The position numbers and the translations under genes are program-made. A stretch of DNA of 64,000 nt from Alkalihalobacillus pseudalcaliphilus (GTDB lineage Bacteria > Bacillota > Bacilli > Bacillales > Bacillaceae_D), in NCBI RefSeq assembly GCF_028610675.1, contig NZ_JAQQWS010000001.1, positions 1,178,001 through 1,242,000 of the forward strand, given 5' to 3'. Position 1 is the first letter of the stretch, and each line of letters starts with the position of its first letter. The notes under the pieces are model-generated. The model saw only the letters and a list, made by a program, of their open reading frames with translations, did no database searches and was not told the DNA's origin. Of the stretch, positions 50,827-59,445 are shown piece by piece.

Positions 50827-51027
50827 TTATTTTTGGTAACCACCAAATTGTTGCTCAGCCATTTGAACTAAACGCTTTGTGATTTCACCACCAACTGAAC
50901 CGTTAGCACGCGCTGTAGCGTCTGGTCCAAGTTGTACACCAAATTCAGAAGCGATTTCATATTTCATTGAATCTAAAGCTTGTTGTACGCCTGGTACTAC
51001 AAGTTGATTTGAACTGTTGTTTGCCAT
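50827..51027 (-). CDS. Alpha/beta-type small acid-soluble spore protein
   Basis: These proteins coat spore DNA and protect it from UV and heat. The 66-residue product has the GPR protease site region EIASEFGVQL and the conserved GGEITKRLVQMAEQQFGG. It starts MANNSSNQLVVPGVQQALD. AGGAGG precedes the ATG at 51027. It is a single gene, expected to be forespore-specific (SigG); I could not identify a convincing SigG promoter by eye. Confidence 0.95.
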   Translation of the reverse strand: MANNSSNQLVVPGVQQALDSMKYEIASEFGVQLGPDATARANGSVGGEITKRLVQMAEQQFGGYQK

Positions 51028-51306
51028 GTTTGTCTCACCTCCTTGTGTAATCATAGTTTGGATTTTTTCTTAAATCTTATGTAGAAAATTAATTAGCAAT
51101 AAACGGAAAATGAACACGGAAAACTAAAATTTGGGTTTTGATCATTCGGAAAAGATTGTCTTTGCCATCGATCGACAAATATCAATTTCCATAAAAAGGT
51201 CAAATCTCATATTTAAAGAAATTTTAGCTCGTGTTATGCTTTAGAAATGAAACATTTTTGTTTTACATAACGTATATAAAATGAAGATCGGAAAGGAGTT
51301 ATGTTT

Positions 51307-51858
51307 ATGGGTTTTTATATCGGCGGAGGTATTATTGTTCTATTCATCATCATTTGGATTGTCTGCTATAATTCGTTAGTTAAATATCAAAATTGGGTTG
51401 AGGAATCATGGTATCAAATTAAAAATCAACTTAAACGACGCTATGATCTAGTTCCAAACCTAGTCTCAACGGTTAAAGGTTATACAAAACATGAGCAAGA
51501 AACATTAGAACGTGTTATTCAACTTAGAAACCAAGGGGCAACCTCCGAGCAATCAAGGTCCGAGGAAATGGAAACAAATAATCAACTTTCTCAAGGAATT
51601 AGGCAGCTTTTTGCCTTACGTGAGGATTATCCTGAGCTAAAAGCGAATCAGAACTTCTTAATGTTACAAGAGGAGTTAACAGGTACAGAAAATAAGATTG
51701 CTTACTCACGACAACTTTATAATAAAACCGTTCGTGAATATAATACAAAGATTGATTCGTTTCCATCTAATATCGTTGCTTCATTACACAATTTCCAAAA
51801 AGCAGATATGTTTAGAGTCCCTCCACAAGAACAGGAGAATGTAAAAGTTGAATTTTAA
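51307..51858 (+). CDS. lemA: LemA-family membrane protein
   Basis: LemA proteins have a short outside N terminus, one membrane helix (about residues 5-25, GGGIIVLFIIIWIVC) and a helical domain. The hallmark stretches are WVEESWYQIKNQLKRRYDLVPNLV (quoted in part), LMLQEELTGTENKIAYSRQLYNKTVREYN and IVASLHNF. The second ATG (51307) is better spaced from AAGGAG than the first (51301). It lies 19 bp before the HtpX gene, a common pairing. Confidence 0.93.
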   Translation: MGFYIGGGIIVLFIIIWIVCYNSLVKYQNWVEESWYQIKNQLKRRYDLVPNLVSTVKGYTKHEQETLERVIQLRNQGATSEQSRSEEMETNNQLSQGIRQLFALREDYPELKANQNFLMLQEELTGTENKIAYSRQLYNKTVREYNTKIDSFPSNIVASLHNFQKADMFRVPPQEQENVKVEF

Positions 51859-51877
51859 TTGATTCGGGGGAATTAGG

Positions 51878-52771
51878 TTGGTCTTATATAAGCAGATAGA
51901 ACGGAATAAACGACAGACTGTCTTTATCGTTACAGGTTTTATCCTATTCGTATTAGCAGTAGGTGCTGCATTTACCTACATACAAATGGGCGATTATATT
52001 AGTGGTATGGTAATTGCTGGCCTATTAGGTGGCGGCTATACATTCATTATGCTTTTATCTAGCACAAATGTTGTAATGAAAATGAATCATGCCAAGGAGA
52101 TCAAGCAAGCTCAAGATCACCCTTTTTTGTGGCATACCGTAGAAGCATTGGCTCTTGCTGCAAGAATCCCCACTCCGAAAGTTTACATCATCAAGGATCC
52201 AAGCCCAAACGCCTTTGCAACTGGCACATCACCTAAAAAAGGAGCCGTTGCTGTTACAACCGGTCTCCTAGATACATTAAATCGAGAAGAGCTAGAGGGT
52301 GTCATCGCACATGAGATTGCCCATATTCGAAATTATGATATTCGCTTAGCCACCATTGCCATCGCACTCGTTTCAGTCGTAGCCATTTTAAGTGATCTAG
52401 GCTCACGTATTCTTTATTACTCTGGGCGAAGAAGAAACCATGGAAATAATAACAATAATCAATCGGCTATCATTTTTGTTGTTGCTTTCGTCTTAATTAT
52501 TTTCGCTCCCATTGTCGCAACATTAATTCGATTAGCGATATCTAGGAATCGTGAATTCCTTGCAGATGCTTCGGCAGCTGAATTAACTCGTAACCCTGGT
52601 GCTCTTGCTTCTGCATTAAGCAAAATAACAAGTGTCAATACGCCAGTTAAAGAGGCATCCACAACTTCAGCACCGTTATATTTCTCAGATCCACTCAAGA
52701 AAAAAGCACGCAACTTGTTTTCAACACATCCTCGCCCCGAAGAAAGAATTCGAAGGCTCGATCAAATGTAA
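51878..52771 (+). CDS. htpX: HtpX-type M48 membrane metalloprotease
   Basis: HtpX degrades damaged membrane proteins. The 297-residue protein has two N-terminal membrane helices (about 15-60), the zinc motif HEIAH in GVIAHEIAHIRNYD (about residues 140-150), two further helices and the third ligand region NREFLADASAAELTRNPGAL. The start is TTG at 51878 behind GGGGG. It is co-transcribed with lemA and ends at a strong terminator. It may belong to the CssRS secretion-stress response, but no direct evidence is in the sequence. Confidence 0.93.
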   Translation: MVLYKQIERNKRQTVFIVTGFILFVLAVGAAFTYIQMGDYISGMVIAGLLGGGYTFIMLLSSTNVVMKMNHAKEIKQAQDHPFLWHTVEALALAARIPTPKVYIIKDPSPNAFATGTSPKKGAVAVTTGLLDTLNREELEGVIAHEIAHIRNYDIRLATIAIALVSVVAILSDLGSRILYYSGRRRNHGNNNNNQSAIIFVVAFVLIIFAPIVATLIRLAISRNREFLADASAAELTRNPGALASALSKITSVNTPVKEASTTSAPLYFSDPLKKKARNLFSTHPRPEERIRRLDQM

Positions 52772-52772
52772 A

Positions 52773-52812
52773 GAAAAAGGCTTTCTCCTTAAAAGGATAA
52801 AAGCCTTTTTTG
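52773..52812 (+). terminator. Rho-independent terminator of lemA-htpX
   Basis: AAAAAGGCTTT and AAAGCCTTTTT form an 11-bp stem followed by T residues. Confidence 0.88.
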
Positions 52813-52954
52813 CTGTAAGAAAACCTGACCGATACGAGCAGATTTTACGTGAATTTGACCGAAAAAACATGCTAGATTTTTATCTTTGATAGCGGCGGAG
52901 TGAAGCGGGCTTTTCCATGAAAATTTCTAAATTCTACTCTACTTTCTGTGAACC

Positions 52955-54166
52955 TTAGACGAAAAAATGTTCTTGATGTTCCACTTTTTTTGAGAGGACT
53001 TCCACCAAAAGATTAATCCCTTTTTCAATTCGTTCTGGTGTGGCATGTGTAAAATTCAGACGCATCGTATTTTTCTTTGCAAGCCCCGCGTAGAACGGTT
53101 CTCCAGGAACATAAGCCACACCATTTCTTACCGCTTCATTTAATAAAATTGTGGTGTTCAAGCGCTCGCTCAGTTCTACCCACAAGAACATACCGCCTCT
53201 TGGCTTAACAAAGGATAATTCCGGTAAATCAGCTTTTTGTAAACAGTCCACCATAACTTCCATTCTTGAACGATAAACAGAAATCAATTGCTCAATATGT
53301 CCATCTAAATTAAAGTTCGTACATAATTGATACAAAGCCTGCTGGGAAAGTGAATTAGTGTGTAGGTCATTGGCCTGCTTTGCTTGTGACATCATACGAA
53401 TAATTTGATAGGGACCCATAACCCAACCTGTTCGTAAGGCAGGGACGGCAATCTTTGAGAAAGTACTTGTATATAAAACATGTGTGCCATCATCTAATGC
53501 TGCTAACGGTGTATACTGTTCATTATCCAAAAACTGCAATTCACCATATGGATCATCTTCAAATATGACTACATTATATTTATGTGCAAGCTGGATTAAA
53601 GCTTTCCTTCGCTCAAGCGACCAGACCCTACCTGCTGGATTTGAAAAAGTAGGAACTACATAAACAGCTTTAGGTTTGTATTGTTTCATCTTTTGTTCTA
53701 AATCGTCTGGAAACATGCCATCATCATCTGAATCGACGGCTAAGACATTAGCTTCATAGGAATGGAATACTTGCAGAGCAGCTAAGTAAGTAGGATCCTC
53801 GGTTAATACATAATCTTCTGGTCCTAGCATAATCCTTGAAAATAAATCAATGGCTTGCTGTGAACCAGTGGTTACTAAAACTTCATCAGAAGAATAATTC
53901 ATTATGCCCTTTTTTTCATTCATTCTTTTAATAATCTCTTCTCTTAATGGCCGATAACCTTCTGTTTCTGCATATTGTAAAGCTGAGCCTTTTCCCGTTG
54001 CAAACACTCGTGCAAATGCATCTTCTATCCCCTTCATTGGAAAGAGCTCATCATCAGGTAGCCCTCCTGCAAAAGAAATAACATCCCCTTGCCCCACAAC
54101 TTTTAAAATATCTCTTACAGCAGAAGACTGAAGATGGCGAACACGCTTTGCAAACGCATATTTCAT
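52955..54166 (-). CDS. PLP-dependent aminotransferase, 2-aminoadipate transaminase type
   Basis: The 403-residue fold-type I enzyme belongs to the MocR-like/LysN aminotransferase group: ISFAGGLPDDELFP at the N terminus, LVTTGSQQAIDL, VPTFSNPAGRVWS, FEDDPYGELQF, the PLP lysine in YTSTFSKIAVPALRTGW (about residue 235) and PRGGMFLWVEL. There is no DNA-binding domain. The exact amino acid substrate cannot be read from sequence. It is a single gene with AGAGGTG before the ATG; no terminator was seen, and a partial type B-like box (GGCGGAGTGAAGCGGGC) lies downstream at 52893. Confidence 0.9.
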   Translation of the reverse strand: MKYAFAKRVRHLQSSAVRDILKVVGQGDVISFAGGLPDDELFPMKGIEDAFARVFATGKGSALQYAETEGYRPLREEIIKRMNEKKGIMNYSSDEVLVTTGSQQAIDLFSRIMLGPEDYVLTEDPTYLAALQVFHSYEANVLAVDSDDDGMFPDDLEQKMKQYKPKAVYVVPTFSNPAGRVWSLERRKALIQLAHKYNVVIFEDDPYGELQFLDNEQYTPLAALDDGTHVLYTSTFSKIAVPALRTGWVMGPYQIIRMMSQAKQANDLHTNSLSQQALYQLCTNFNLDGHIEQLISVYRSRMEVMVDCLQKADLPELSFVKPRGGMFLWVELSERLNTTILLNEAVRNGVAYVPGEPFYAGLAKKNTMRLNFTHATPERIEKGINLLVEVLSKKVEHQEHFFV

Positions 54167-54408
54167 AATAAGACACCTCTATTTTTTCACAATTTTGATT
54201 TTTGAATATTATAACCATACTACCTTATTCAACACATATGTCAATAAGATCTTCAGTTATTTTTAGATTATTCAAACTCCTTTAATCCTTTTTTGCTTTT
54301 TGGTGATAATGTATAAATATCTTGTTTATCGTTCAACGTTTTTCCCCTATGCATCTTGTACAAAAATAAGTTAAACTAATAGTATTATTTTCTAGAGGAG
54401 TGTTAGAA

Positions 54409-54561
54409 GTGAGACCTTTACAAATCTCAGCGGAAACCGCACAAAAATTGTCAAAGTCATTAAATTTACCGATTGAGCAGATTATGCATATGCCTCAGCA
54501 TATTCTCATAGCGAAATTAGCTGAACTTGAAAAACAGGAAAACAATGGAGAAAGCGAATAG
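54409..54561 (+). CDS. yycC: YycC-family small protein (50 residues)
   Basis: The product starts RPLQISAETAQKLSKSLNLP and continues IEQIMHMPQHILIAKLAEL, the YycC pattern. The start is GTG at 54409 with AGAGGAG about 8 bp upstream. It looks complete and ends just before the GC-rich tandem array. Function is unknown. Confidence 0.82.
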   Translation: MRPLQISAETAQKLSKSLNLPIEQIMHMPQHILIAKLAELEKQENNGESE

Positions 54562-54592
54562 TTACTGTGGCGACCACCACAGCTCATAACCG

Positions 54593-54965
54593 AGATTCGG
54601 CGTTTGCTCGGGCTTTCTCCCTCTTTTTCCGCCCACAATCCCGAGATTCACCGTTTGCTCGGGCTTTCTCTCGCTTTTTCCGCCCGCAACCCCGAGATTC
54701 ACCGTTTGCTCGGGCTTTCTCTCGCTTTTTCCGCCCGCAATCCCGAGATTCACCGTTTGCTCGGGCTTTCTCTCGCTTTTTCCGCCCGCAATCCCGAGAT
54801 TCGGCGTTTGCTCGGGCTTTCTCTCGCTTTTTCCGCCCGCAACCCCGCGATTCAGCGTTTACTCGGGCTTTCTCTCGCTTTTTCCGCCCGCAATCCCGAG
54901 ATTCACCGTTTGCTCGGGCTTTCTCCCTCTTTTCCCGCCCGCAACCCCGAAATTCATCGTTTGCT
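54593..54965. repeat. Tandem array of 51-bp GC-rich hairpin units (about 7 units)
   Basis: GATTCACCGTTTGCTCGGGC and close variants recur every 51 bp. Each unit contains CCGAG/CTCGG and CGGGC/GCCCG inverted arms. Because 51 is a multiple of three, frames stay open on both strands (for example a 17-residue periodic peptide RDSPFARAFSRFFRPQS), but no frame has a supported start and the composition is unlike neighbouring genes. I treat it as non-coding. Confidence 0.88.
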
Positions 54966-55063
54966 CTTGATTCACTTCACATCATTCATTATCGATTTTC
55001 CTCATACAAGCGCTAAAGCAAAATATATATAATAATAACTACGCACTTTGTAAGGAGGAGAAT

Positions 55064-55504
55064 ATGTACCGTCGTCGAACCAACCCTATATTGATCCTCA
55101 TCACCATTTTTTTCACCTTTTTTATCGTCATTTTTCTTTTAATTCCTAGCGGGAGCAACCACGCAGAGAAAACGGTTCACTCATTTTACCAATACGAACA
55201 AGAAGGTAATTTCTCATCTTCGTGGCAATTATTACACCCAACTATTCAGGAACGTTTTCCTATAAGCAGTTATATACAAGATCGTGCCCATGTATTTATG
55301 GGGCATTTTGGAACAGATAGCTTTGAATACACATTAGAAAATCCCAACAAAGTCTCCAATTTTCAAATGAACGACGAAAAAACCATAGATGGTTACTCGA
55401 TAAAAGTTCATCAATATTACGATTCAAAATACGGACAACTAACTCTCACACAAAATGTAATCGTATCAAAAGTAGAAAAGGAATGGCTTATCTTCTGGGA
55501 GTGA
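55064..55504 (+). CDS. Membrane-anchored protein of unknown function (146 residues)
   Basis: A basic head (MYRRRTNP) and one membrane helix (ILILITIFFTFFIVIFLLIP, about residues 9-28) lead to an outside domain of about 115 residues: VHSFYQYEQEGNFSSSWQLLHP, FPISSYIQDRAHVFMG, YDSKYGQLTLTQNVIV, WLIFWE. The pattern resembles NTF2-like domains of secreted bacterial proteins. AAGGAGGAG precedes the ATG. It lies upstream of pspA but a promoter between them suggests separate expression. Confidence 0.75.
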   Translation: MYRRRTNPILILITIFFTFFIVIFLLIPSGSNHAEKTVHSFYQYEQEGNFSSSWQLLHPTIQERFPISSYIQDRAHVFMGHFGTDSFEYTLENPNKVSNFQMNDEKTIDGYSIKVHQYYDSKYGQLTLTQNVIVSKVEKEWLIFWE

Positions 55505-55573
55505 GCATTCTAAAAAATTATTTGAAACCTTTTAGAATCTCATCCGTAAATAAAGTATCGAACACATTAATCG

Positions 55574-55601
55574 TTGACAATGTGCTAAAATAGAAGATAT
55601 T
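55574..55601 (+). promoter_or_regulatory. Candidate promoter of pspA
   Basis: TTGACA (55574-55579) and GATATT (55596-55601) are 16 bp apart, 22 bp before the pspA start. The -35 is perfect, the -10 moderate. Confidence 0.45.
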
Positions 55602-55622
55602 AACTTTTATGGAGGGATGACC

Positions 55623-56306
55623 ATGTTTCGTTTTTTTAATCGCGTACGAACAATCGTTTCATCAGAATTAAACTCACTTTTAAGCAAAGCTGAGGACCCT
55701 GTAAAAATGGTCGATCAATTTGTTATTGACATGGAAAATGATATTGCAGATGTCCAATCAGCAGTTGCCAAACAAATTGCTAACGAGAAATTACTAGAGA
55801 AGCAATATAAAGAAGCTGCAGCATTAGTCACAAAACGCGAAGAGCAAGCTATGACTGCGTTAGAAACAGGTGACGAAGACCTAGCGAGACGTGTTTTAGA
55901 AGATAAAAACAAACACCAATCTCATGCTGATTCTTTAAGTACATCTTGGCAAGAGGCTAAAAAACTTTCAGGCGAATTAAAAGACAAGTTAAAAGAAATG
56001 AATGATGAGTTAAGAGAAATGAAGATGAAAAAAGATTCTCTTAAAGCACGTTCTGAAAGTGCCAAAGCACGTACAAAAGTTAACAATTCCTTAAGTGGGA
56101 TTGGTGGAGCTAAATCTGGCTTCGATCGAATGGAAGAAAAGGTCATGCGTAACGAAGCAGAAGCCGCTAGCTCTGAGGAGCTTAGAAGTGCTAACCGCTC
56201 TTTAGATGATGAATTGGCCGCATTAACGACCAATTCAAGTGTAGATTCAGAACTTGCTGCTTTGAAGGCAAAGTTAGCAACGAAAAACGAAGAGCCTGCT
56301 GAATAA
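55623..56306 (+). CDS. pspA: PspA, phage-shock-type membrane-stress protein
   Basis: A 227-residue PspA/IM30 coiled-coil protein, paralogous to LiaH at 25407. It opens MFRFFNRVRTIVSSELNSLL, an amphipathic membrane-binding helix, followed by SKAEDPVKMVDQFVIDMEND and long heptads. A Ser/Ala-rich hinge (NNSLSGIGGAKSGFDRMEEK) is near residue 165. The ATG at 55623 is six bases after GGAGGG. It shares a bidirectional terminator with the convergent TPM-domain gene. Confidence 0.92.
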   Translation: MFRFFNRVRTIVSSELNSLLSKAEDPVKMVDQFVIDMENDIADVQSAVAKQIANEKLLEKQYKEAAALVTKREEQAMTALETGDEDLARRVLEDKNKHQSHADSLSTSWQEAKKLSGELKDKLKEMNDELREMKMKKDSLKARSESAKARTKVNNSLSGIGGAKSGFDRMEEKVMRNEAEAASSEELRSANRSLDDELAALTTNSSVDSELAALKAKLATKNEEPAE

Positions 56307-56334
56307 TATCAATTCGTTCAACATAATGATAAAG

Positions 56335-56374
56335 AGAAAAAAGAGTTGGTCAAATTTGACCAACTCTTTCTTCA
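56335..56374. terminator. Bidirectional terminator between pspA and the TPM gene
   Basis: AAAGAGTTGGTCAAA and TTTGACCAACTCTTT form a perfect 15-bp inverted repeat with no real spacer. Confidence 0.88.
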
Positions 56375-56383
56375 TATTAACGC

Positions 56384-58876
56384 TTAGCGCTTTTTGAAAC
56401 TACCACCTGCTCCACGAGATCCACCTCTGGAGCCACCAAAGCTTCCTCCAGCTCCTCTCGACCCAGAGTTACGCGAACCGAAGCCCCCACTTGCGCCTCT
56501 TGAGCCAGAATTACTAGGAAAACGATGATTACGATTCCGATCACTCATTGATTTCCCAACTTGGGTACCTACTATAAAAGAGGCAGCATTTCTAGTTGAT
56601 TGATTGCGATTACGTTGATGTAGTCGGTGCTGGTCATAATCTCTTTTCATATTTCTCGTCATGGAAGAAAGCTGAGAAATCTTTCCTCGAGCTTGTTCAT
56701 AGTCCCCATTAGAAATAAGCCCCTGTACGTCTGAACGTATACCTTGATATTGACTGTCATAAGACCGTGTTGATATCCCTCTTCCATACCTATGCTGTGC
56801 CTGAGAGTAAGCTCGTTCTTTTTCCTGCCATTCTCTTTCTACATCACGTTTTTGCCTAATCGTATGCTGGACATATTTTTCGAGCTCTTTAAACTTCCGC
56901 TCCAATTCTTCTATACTACTTTGAATTCGCTCTAGGTCTATTGGAGTTTGACGGGACTCCTTCGTCCTAAATCGAATCTCATCTCCTAGGGAATGTAGCT
57001 CTTCTATATAAACGGAAAGCCCTTCTTTATTAATCAGAGCGGATAATCTTGATACATCACTTTCTAACTGGTTTATTCTAAATTGCAGCTTTTTATGAGT
57101 ATATTGAAGCGACTCATAGCGTTTAAAGCAATCATTGTACTTACTTTGTAAGTCAATCACATGTTTCTGTATCCTTAAAGCTAACTCAAAAGCTTGGTTA
57201 TAATCCTGAACCTCCACTTGTAATAAATAGTGGACATTAGGCAAATCGGCTTTTAATTCAGCTACTTCACGTTGTATGCTCTGATAAAGGCTCGGAATAT
57301 CGGACCAATGATTTTCAAGGAAATCCGATTGTAAACGGGTTAACTCTAATTGATATTTAGACTCCAAATCTGAATCATTTTTTATATCCGCTTCAACTTT
57401 ACTTACTATTCTTTTAGAATCATCCCTTTTTTTAATAAGGTCTTGAACAAACTGTTCCGACTCGGTTAAAACATCTAACATCTTTTTATGGGTATCTGCA
57501 GCTTTTTTAACATTTCCCAGTTTAATACTATCCTTAAGTTGTTGAAAGGCCTGGCTAGCTGATTCAAAAAAAGTATCAATATCTTGTGAAATTCCTATTA
57601 ATTTTTCTTTGTTCATTTTGCCCAATAACCGATCTTTTCTTTGCCTCATTTCCTTATCTAAATGCTGGCTTTCCTCCATGAATTTATCAAGTAACTCTAA
57701 GTTATTTTTAAACTGAGTATTCTCTTCTACTGATAGATTTAATAACCTTGCAGCACCAATAAAGTCAAAGTCTTTCTCTAGCTGACTTGCTTTTTCACCT
57801 GATTTTAACAAGTTCTTAAGGTCATTTTCTAAAGAAGGAAAATGTTCATCATATTTCTTTTGCGTACTTTTAAAAACTTCTATCGTTTGTTCTTGTACCG
57901 TCACATGTTCTTTAATTCGTTCTGTCATGTTCATTTCTTCTTGAAATAACTGGTTGACTTCTACAATTAATTTCTCGAGCTGATACTCATCTGCTTCAGA
58001 TACTTCTTCAAGTGGTTTCATTGCCTTCATAAATGGCTCCCACTTTTTCATATTAATCTTATTAATAGCATGCTCACGCTCTTTCGCTTGTGTCAAAATA
58101 GCAAAAAGTTGATCAGACAAATCTTTTAACACTTTTTCTGTTTCACCTTTTGCCAATCGAAGGCGATCACTCGTTTGATTATAAGGTTTCAATACTCGAG
58201 ATAATATCCGGTTTTGCCAATCAATGATTTCTTTTTTGAAGATTTCCATTTTCTTTTTACGACGACTTTTGAAGAATAGAACAACAGCAACAACAAAAAT
58301 ACTAACCAAAATAAGTGAAATGAACAAATCGAATCCCGAAACGGAAGAAGAATTGTTTTCACTAGAGTCTGTTGGAGGAATAATTTCCGGAGCTGGTGAA
58401 GTTGACTCTGTCTGCTCATCAAAATAAAGCACAGCTCTTTCTTCAACCTCCGTAATTAAGAGCTCTACACCCTCTTGCATTTGGTCATCCATAGCTGATG
58501 TTAGAAAAGTTGTTTCTAATAAGTTTTGAAGTGCATTTGTCCCAAAGCCCTCGGTAATAGCTACCTCGGCGTCAGTTCCTACACCTACTTGTAACTGTGC
58601 CTCATATTCTGCATTTAAAAGTAAAAGAACATCTGCTTGCCCTTCTTCAAACAAACGCTCTGCCTCAGCTTCAATCGTGTTCAATTCCATCTCATGAACA
58701 GACATGATTAAGTAATCAAATCGTGTATCTGCATATTCATTCTCGATTTGTTCTTGTTCTGCATTTGTAAAAAATGAAACTTCATCAAACATGGTCACAT
58801 CTGCTTTAGCATACATAGGAGCTAAAAATAATATGACTACAATAGCTAAACTAAAAAGTGAAACGATACGTTTCAT
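56384..58876 (-). CDS. TPM-domain membrane protein with long coiled coil
   Basis: The 830-residue product has a signal peptide (IVSLFSLAIVVILFLAPMYA), an extracytoplasmic TPM domain (about 30-150; TMFDEVSFFTNAEQEQIENEY, LLLLNAEYEAQLQVGVG), a Ser/Pro linker and a membrane helix (about 183-203, FDLFISLILVSIFVVAVVLFF). Then comes a very long cytoplasmic coiled coil (about 210-700) and a Gly/Ser/Arg tail with SRGAGGSFGGSRGG repeats. TPM proteins occur with pspA in B. subtilis (YdjH). The coiled coil recalls EzrA but is not clearly homologous. Function is unknown; membrane-stress partner of PspA is a reasonable inference. Confidence 0.85.
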   Translation of the reverse strand: MKRIVSLFSLAIVVILFLAPMYAKADVTMFDEVSFFTNAEQEQIENEYADTRFDYLIMSVHEMELNTIEAEAERLFEEGQADVLLLLNAEYEAQLQVGVGTDAEVAITEGFGTNALQNLLETTFLTSAMDDQMQEGVELLITEVEERAVLYFDEQTESTSPAPEIIPPTDSSENNSSSVSGFDLFISLILVSIFVVAVVLFFKSRRKKKMEIFKKEIIDWQNRILSRVLKPYNQTSDRLRLAKGETEKVLKDLSDQLFAILTQAKEREHAINKINMKKWEPFMKAMKPLEEVSEADEYQLEKLIVEVNQLFQEEMNMTERIKEHVTVQEQTIEVFKSTQKKYDEHFPSLENDLKNLLKSGEKASQLEKDFDFIGAARLLNLSVEENTQFKNNLELLDKFMEESQHLDKEMRQRKDRLLGKMNKEKLIGISQDIDTFFESASQAFQQLKDSIKLGNVKKAADTHKKMLDVLTESEQFVQDLIKKRDDSKRIVSKVEADIKNDSDLESKYQLELTRLQSDFLENHWSDIPSLYQSIQREVAELKADLPNVHYLLQVEVQDYNQAFELALRIQKHVIDLQSKYNDCFKRYESLQYTHKKLQFRINQLESDVSRLSALINKEGLSVYIEELHSLGDEIRFRTKESRQTPIDLERIQSSIEELERKFKELEKYVQHTIRQKRDVEREWQEKERAYSQAQHRYGRGISTRSYDSQYQGIRSDVQGLISNGDYEQARGKISQLSSMTRNMKRDYDQHRLHQRNRNQSTRNAASFIVGTQVGKSMSDRNRNHRFPSNSGSRGASGGFGSRNSGSRGAGGSFGGSRGGSRGAGGSFKKR

Positions 58877-59062
58877 CCCTACGCCCCCCTATTTCCTTCT
58901 CACATTCATTATAATATAGAATCATTTTTTACTTAAGTGAATTCATACGAACTACCTATATAATCTTCATTATATCTTTTACGAATTAATCAAACAAAAG
59001 TTTCGTTTCAAACGCCTATTCCTCTGCTTTCAACAAAATTGAAAGGATGATTCTTCATTGTG

Positions 59063-59270
59063 TTTGTATGAAAGTGTACTAAAGATGATATGCACATCTT
59101 CGATGATCACTCCGGGAATGGGGGGCACGCTTTTACGCAGGCCTTGCTTGAGCCTCCGCGCTTCGCTTGCGGGGTCTCAAGGCTCAGGCTATTCCTGCAG
59201 GAGTCGGCCACCCTATTCCCTCCGCTTGGGTTGGTGCAGGCTTCATGGTTAGTGAACTTCTCATACAAAA
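59063..59270. repeat. Dispersed intergenic element, type C
   Basis: It starts TTTGTATGAAAGTGTACT and ends ACTTCTCATACAAAA. The interior includes GAGCCTCCGCGCTTCGCTTG, a stem GAGCCT/AGGCTC, CTCCTGCAGGAGT and GTGCAGGCTTCATGGTTAGTG. It matches 1596-1732 in inverse orientation. The stretch 58877-59395 has no gene; a type B-like box (CCACATTTTCATATCTGTTAG) is at 59319. Confidence 0.65.
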
Positions 59271-59395
59271 TAAATAAATAAATAAATAAATGAATGAAGA
59301 GCCACCAATAAATCAAAACCACATTTTCATATCTGTTAGTGGCTTATGTTGTTACTTCCTCGCTTTTCCTACAGGCTGGCGCTGAGCTAATTGAA

Positions 59396-59434
59396 AAAGG
59401 TCACCTAAGTCTCTTCGACTAGAGGTAACCTTTC
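59396..59434 (-). terminator. Terminator of the ABC exporter operon
   Basis: AAAGGT-C-ACCT pairs with AGGT-A-ACCTTT across a 14-nt loop downstream of the second ABC gene; T residues follow on the minus strand. Confidence 0.7.
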
Positions 59435-59445
59435 TCTACATTCAT

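Noticed and set aside
54567..55032. Open reading frames of about 140-150 codons across the GC-rich array, both frames and both strands
   Set aside because: They exist because the unit is 51 bp, a multiple of three. No ribosome site or conserved start, and several overlapping frames are equally open.
58877..59445. Short frames on both strands downstream of the ABC operon
   Set aside because: They lie in the type C element and a TAAA microsatellite; no start is supported.
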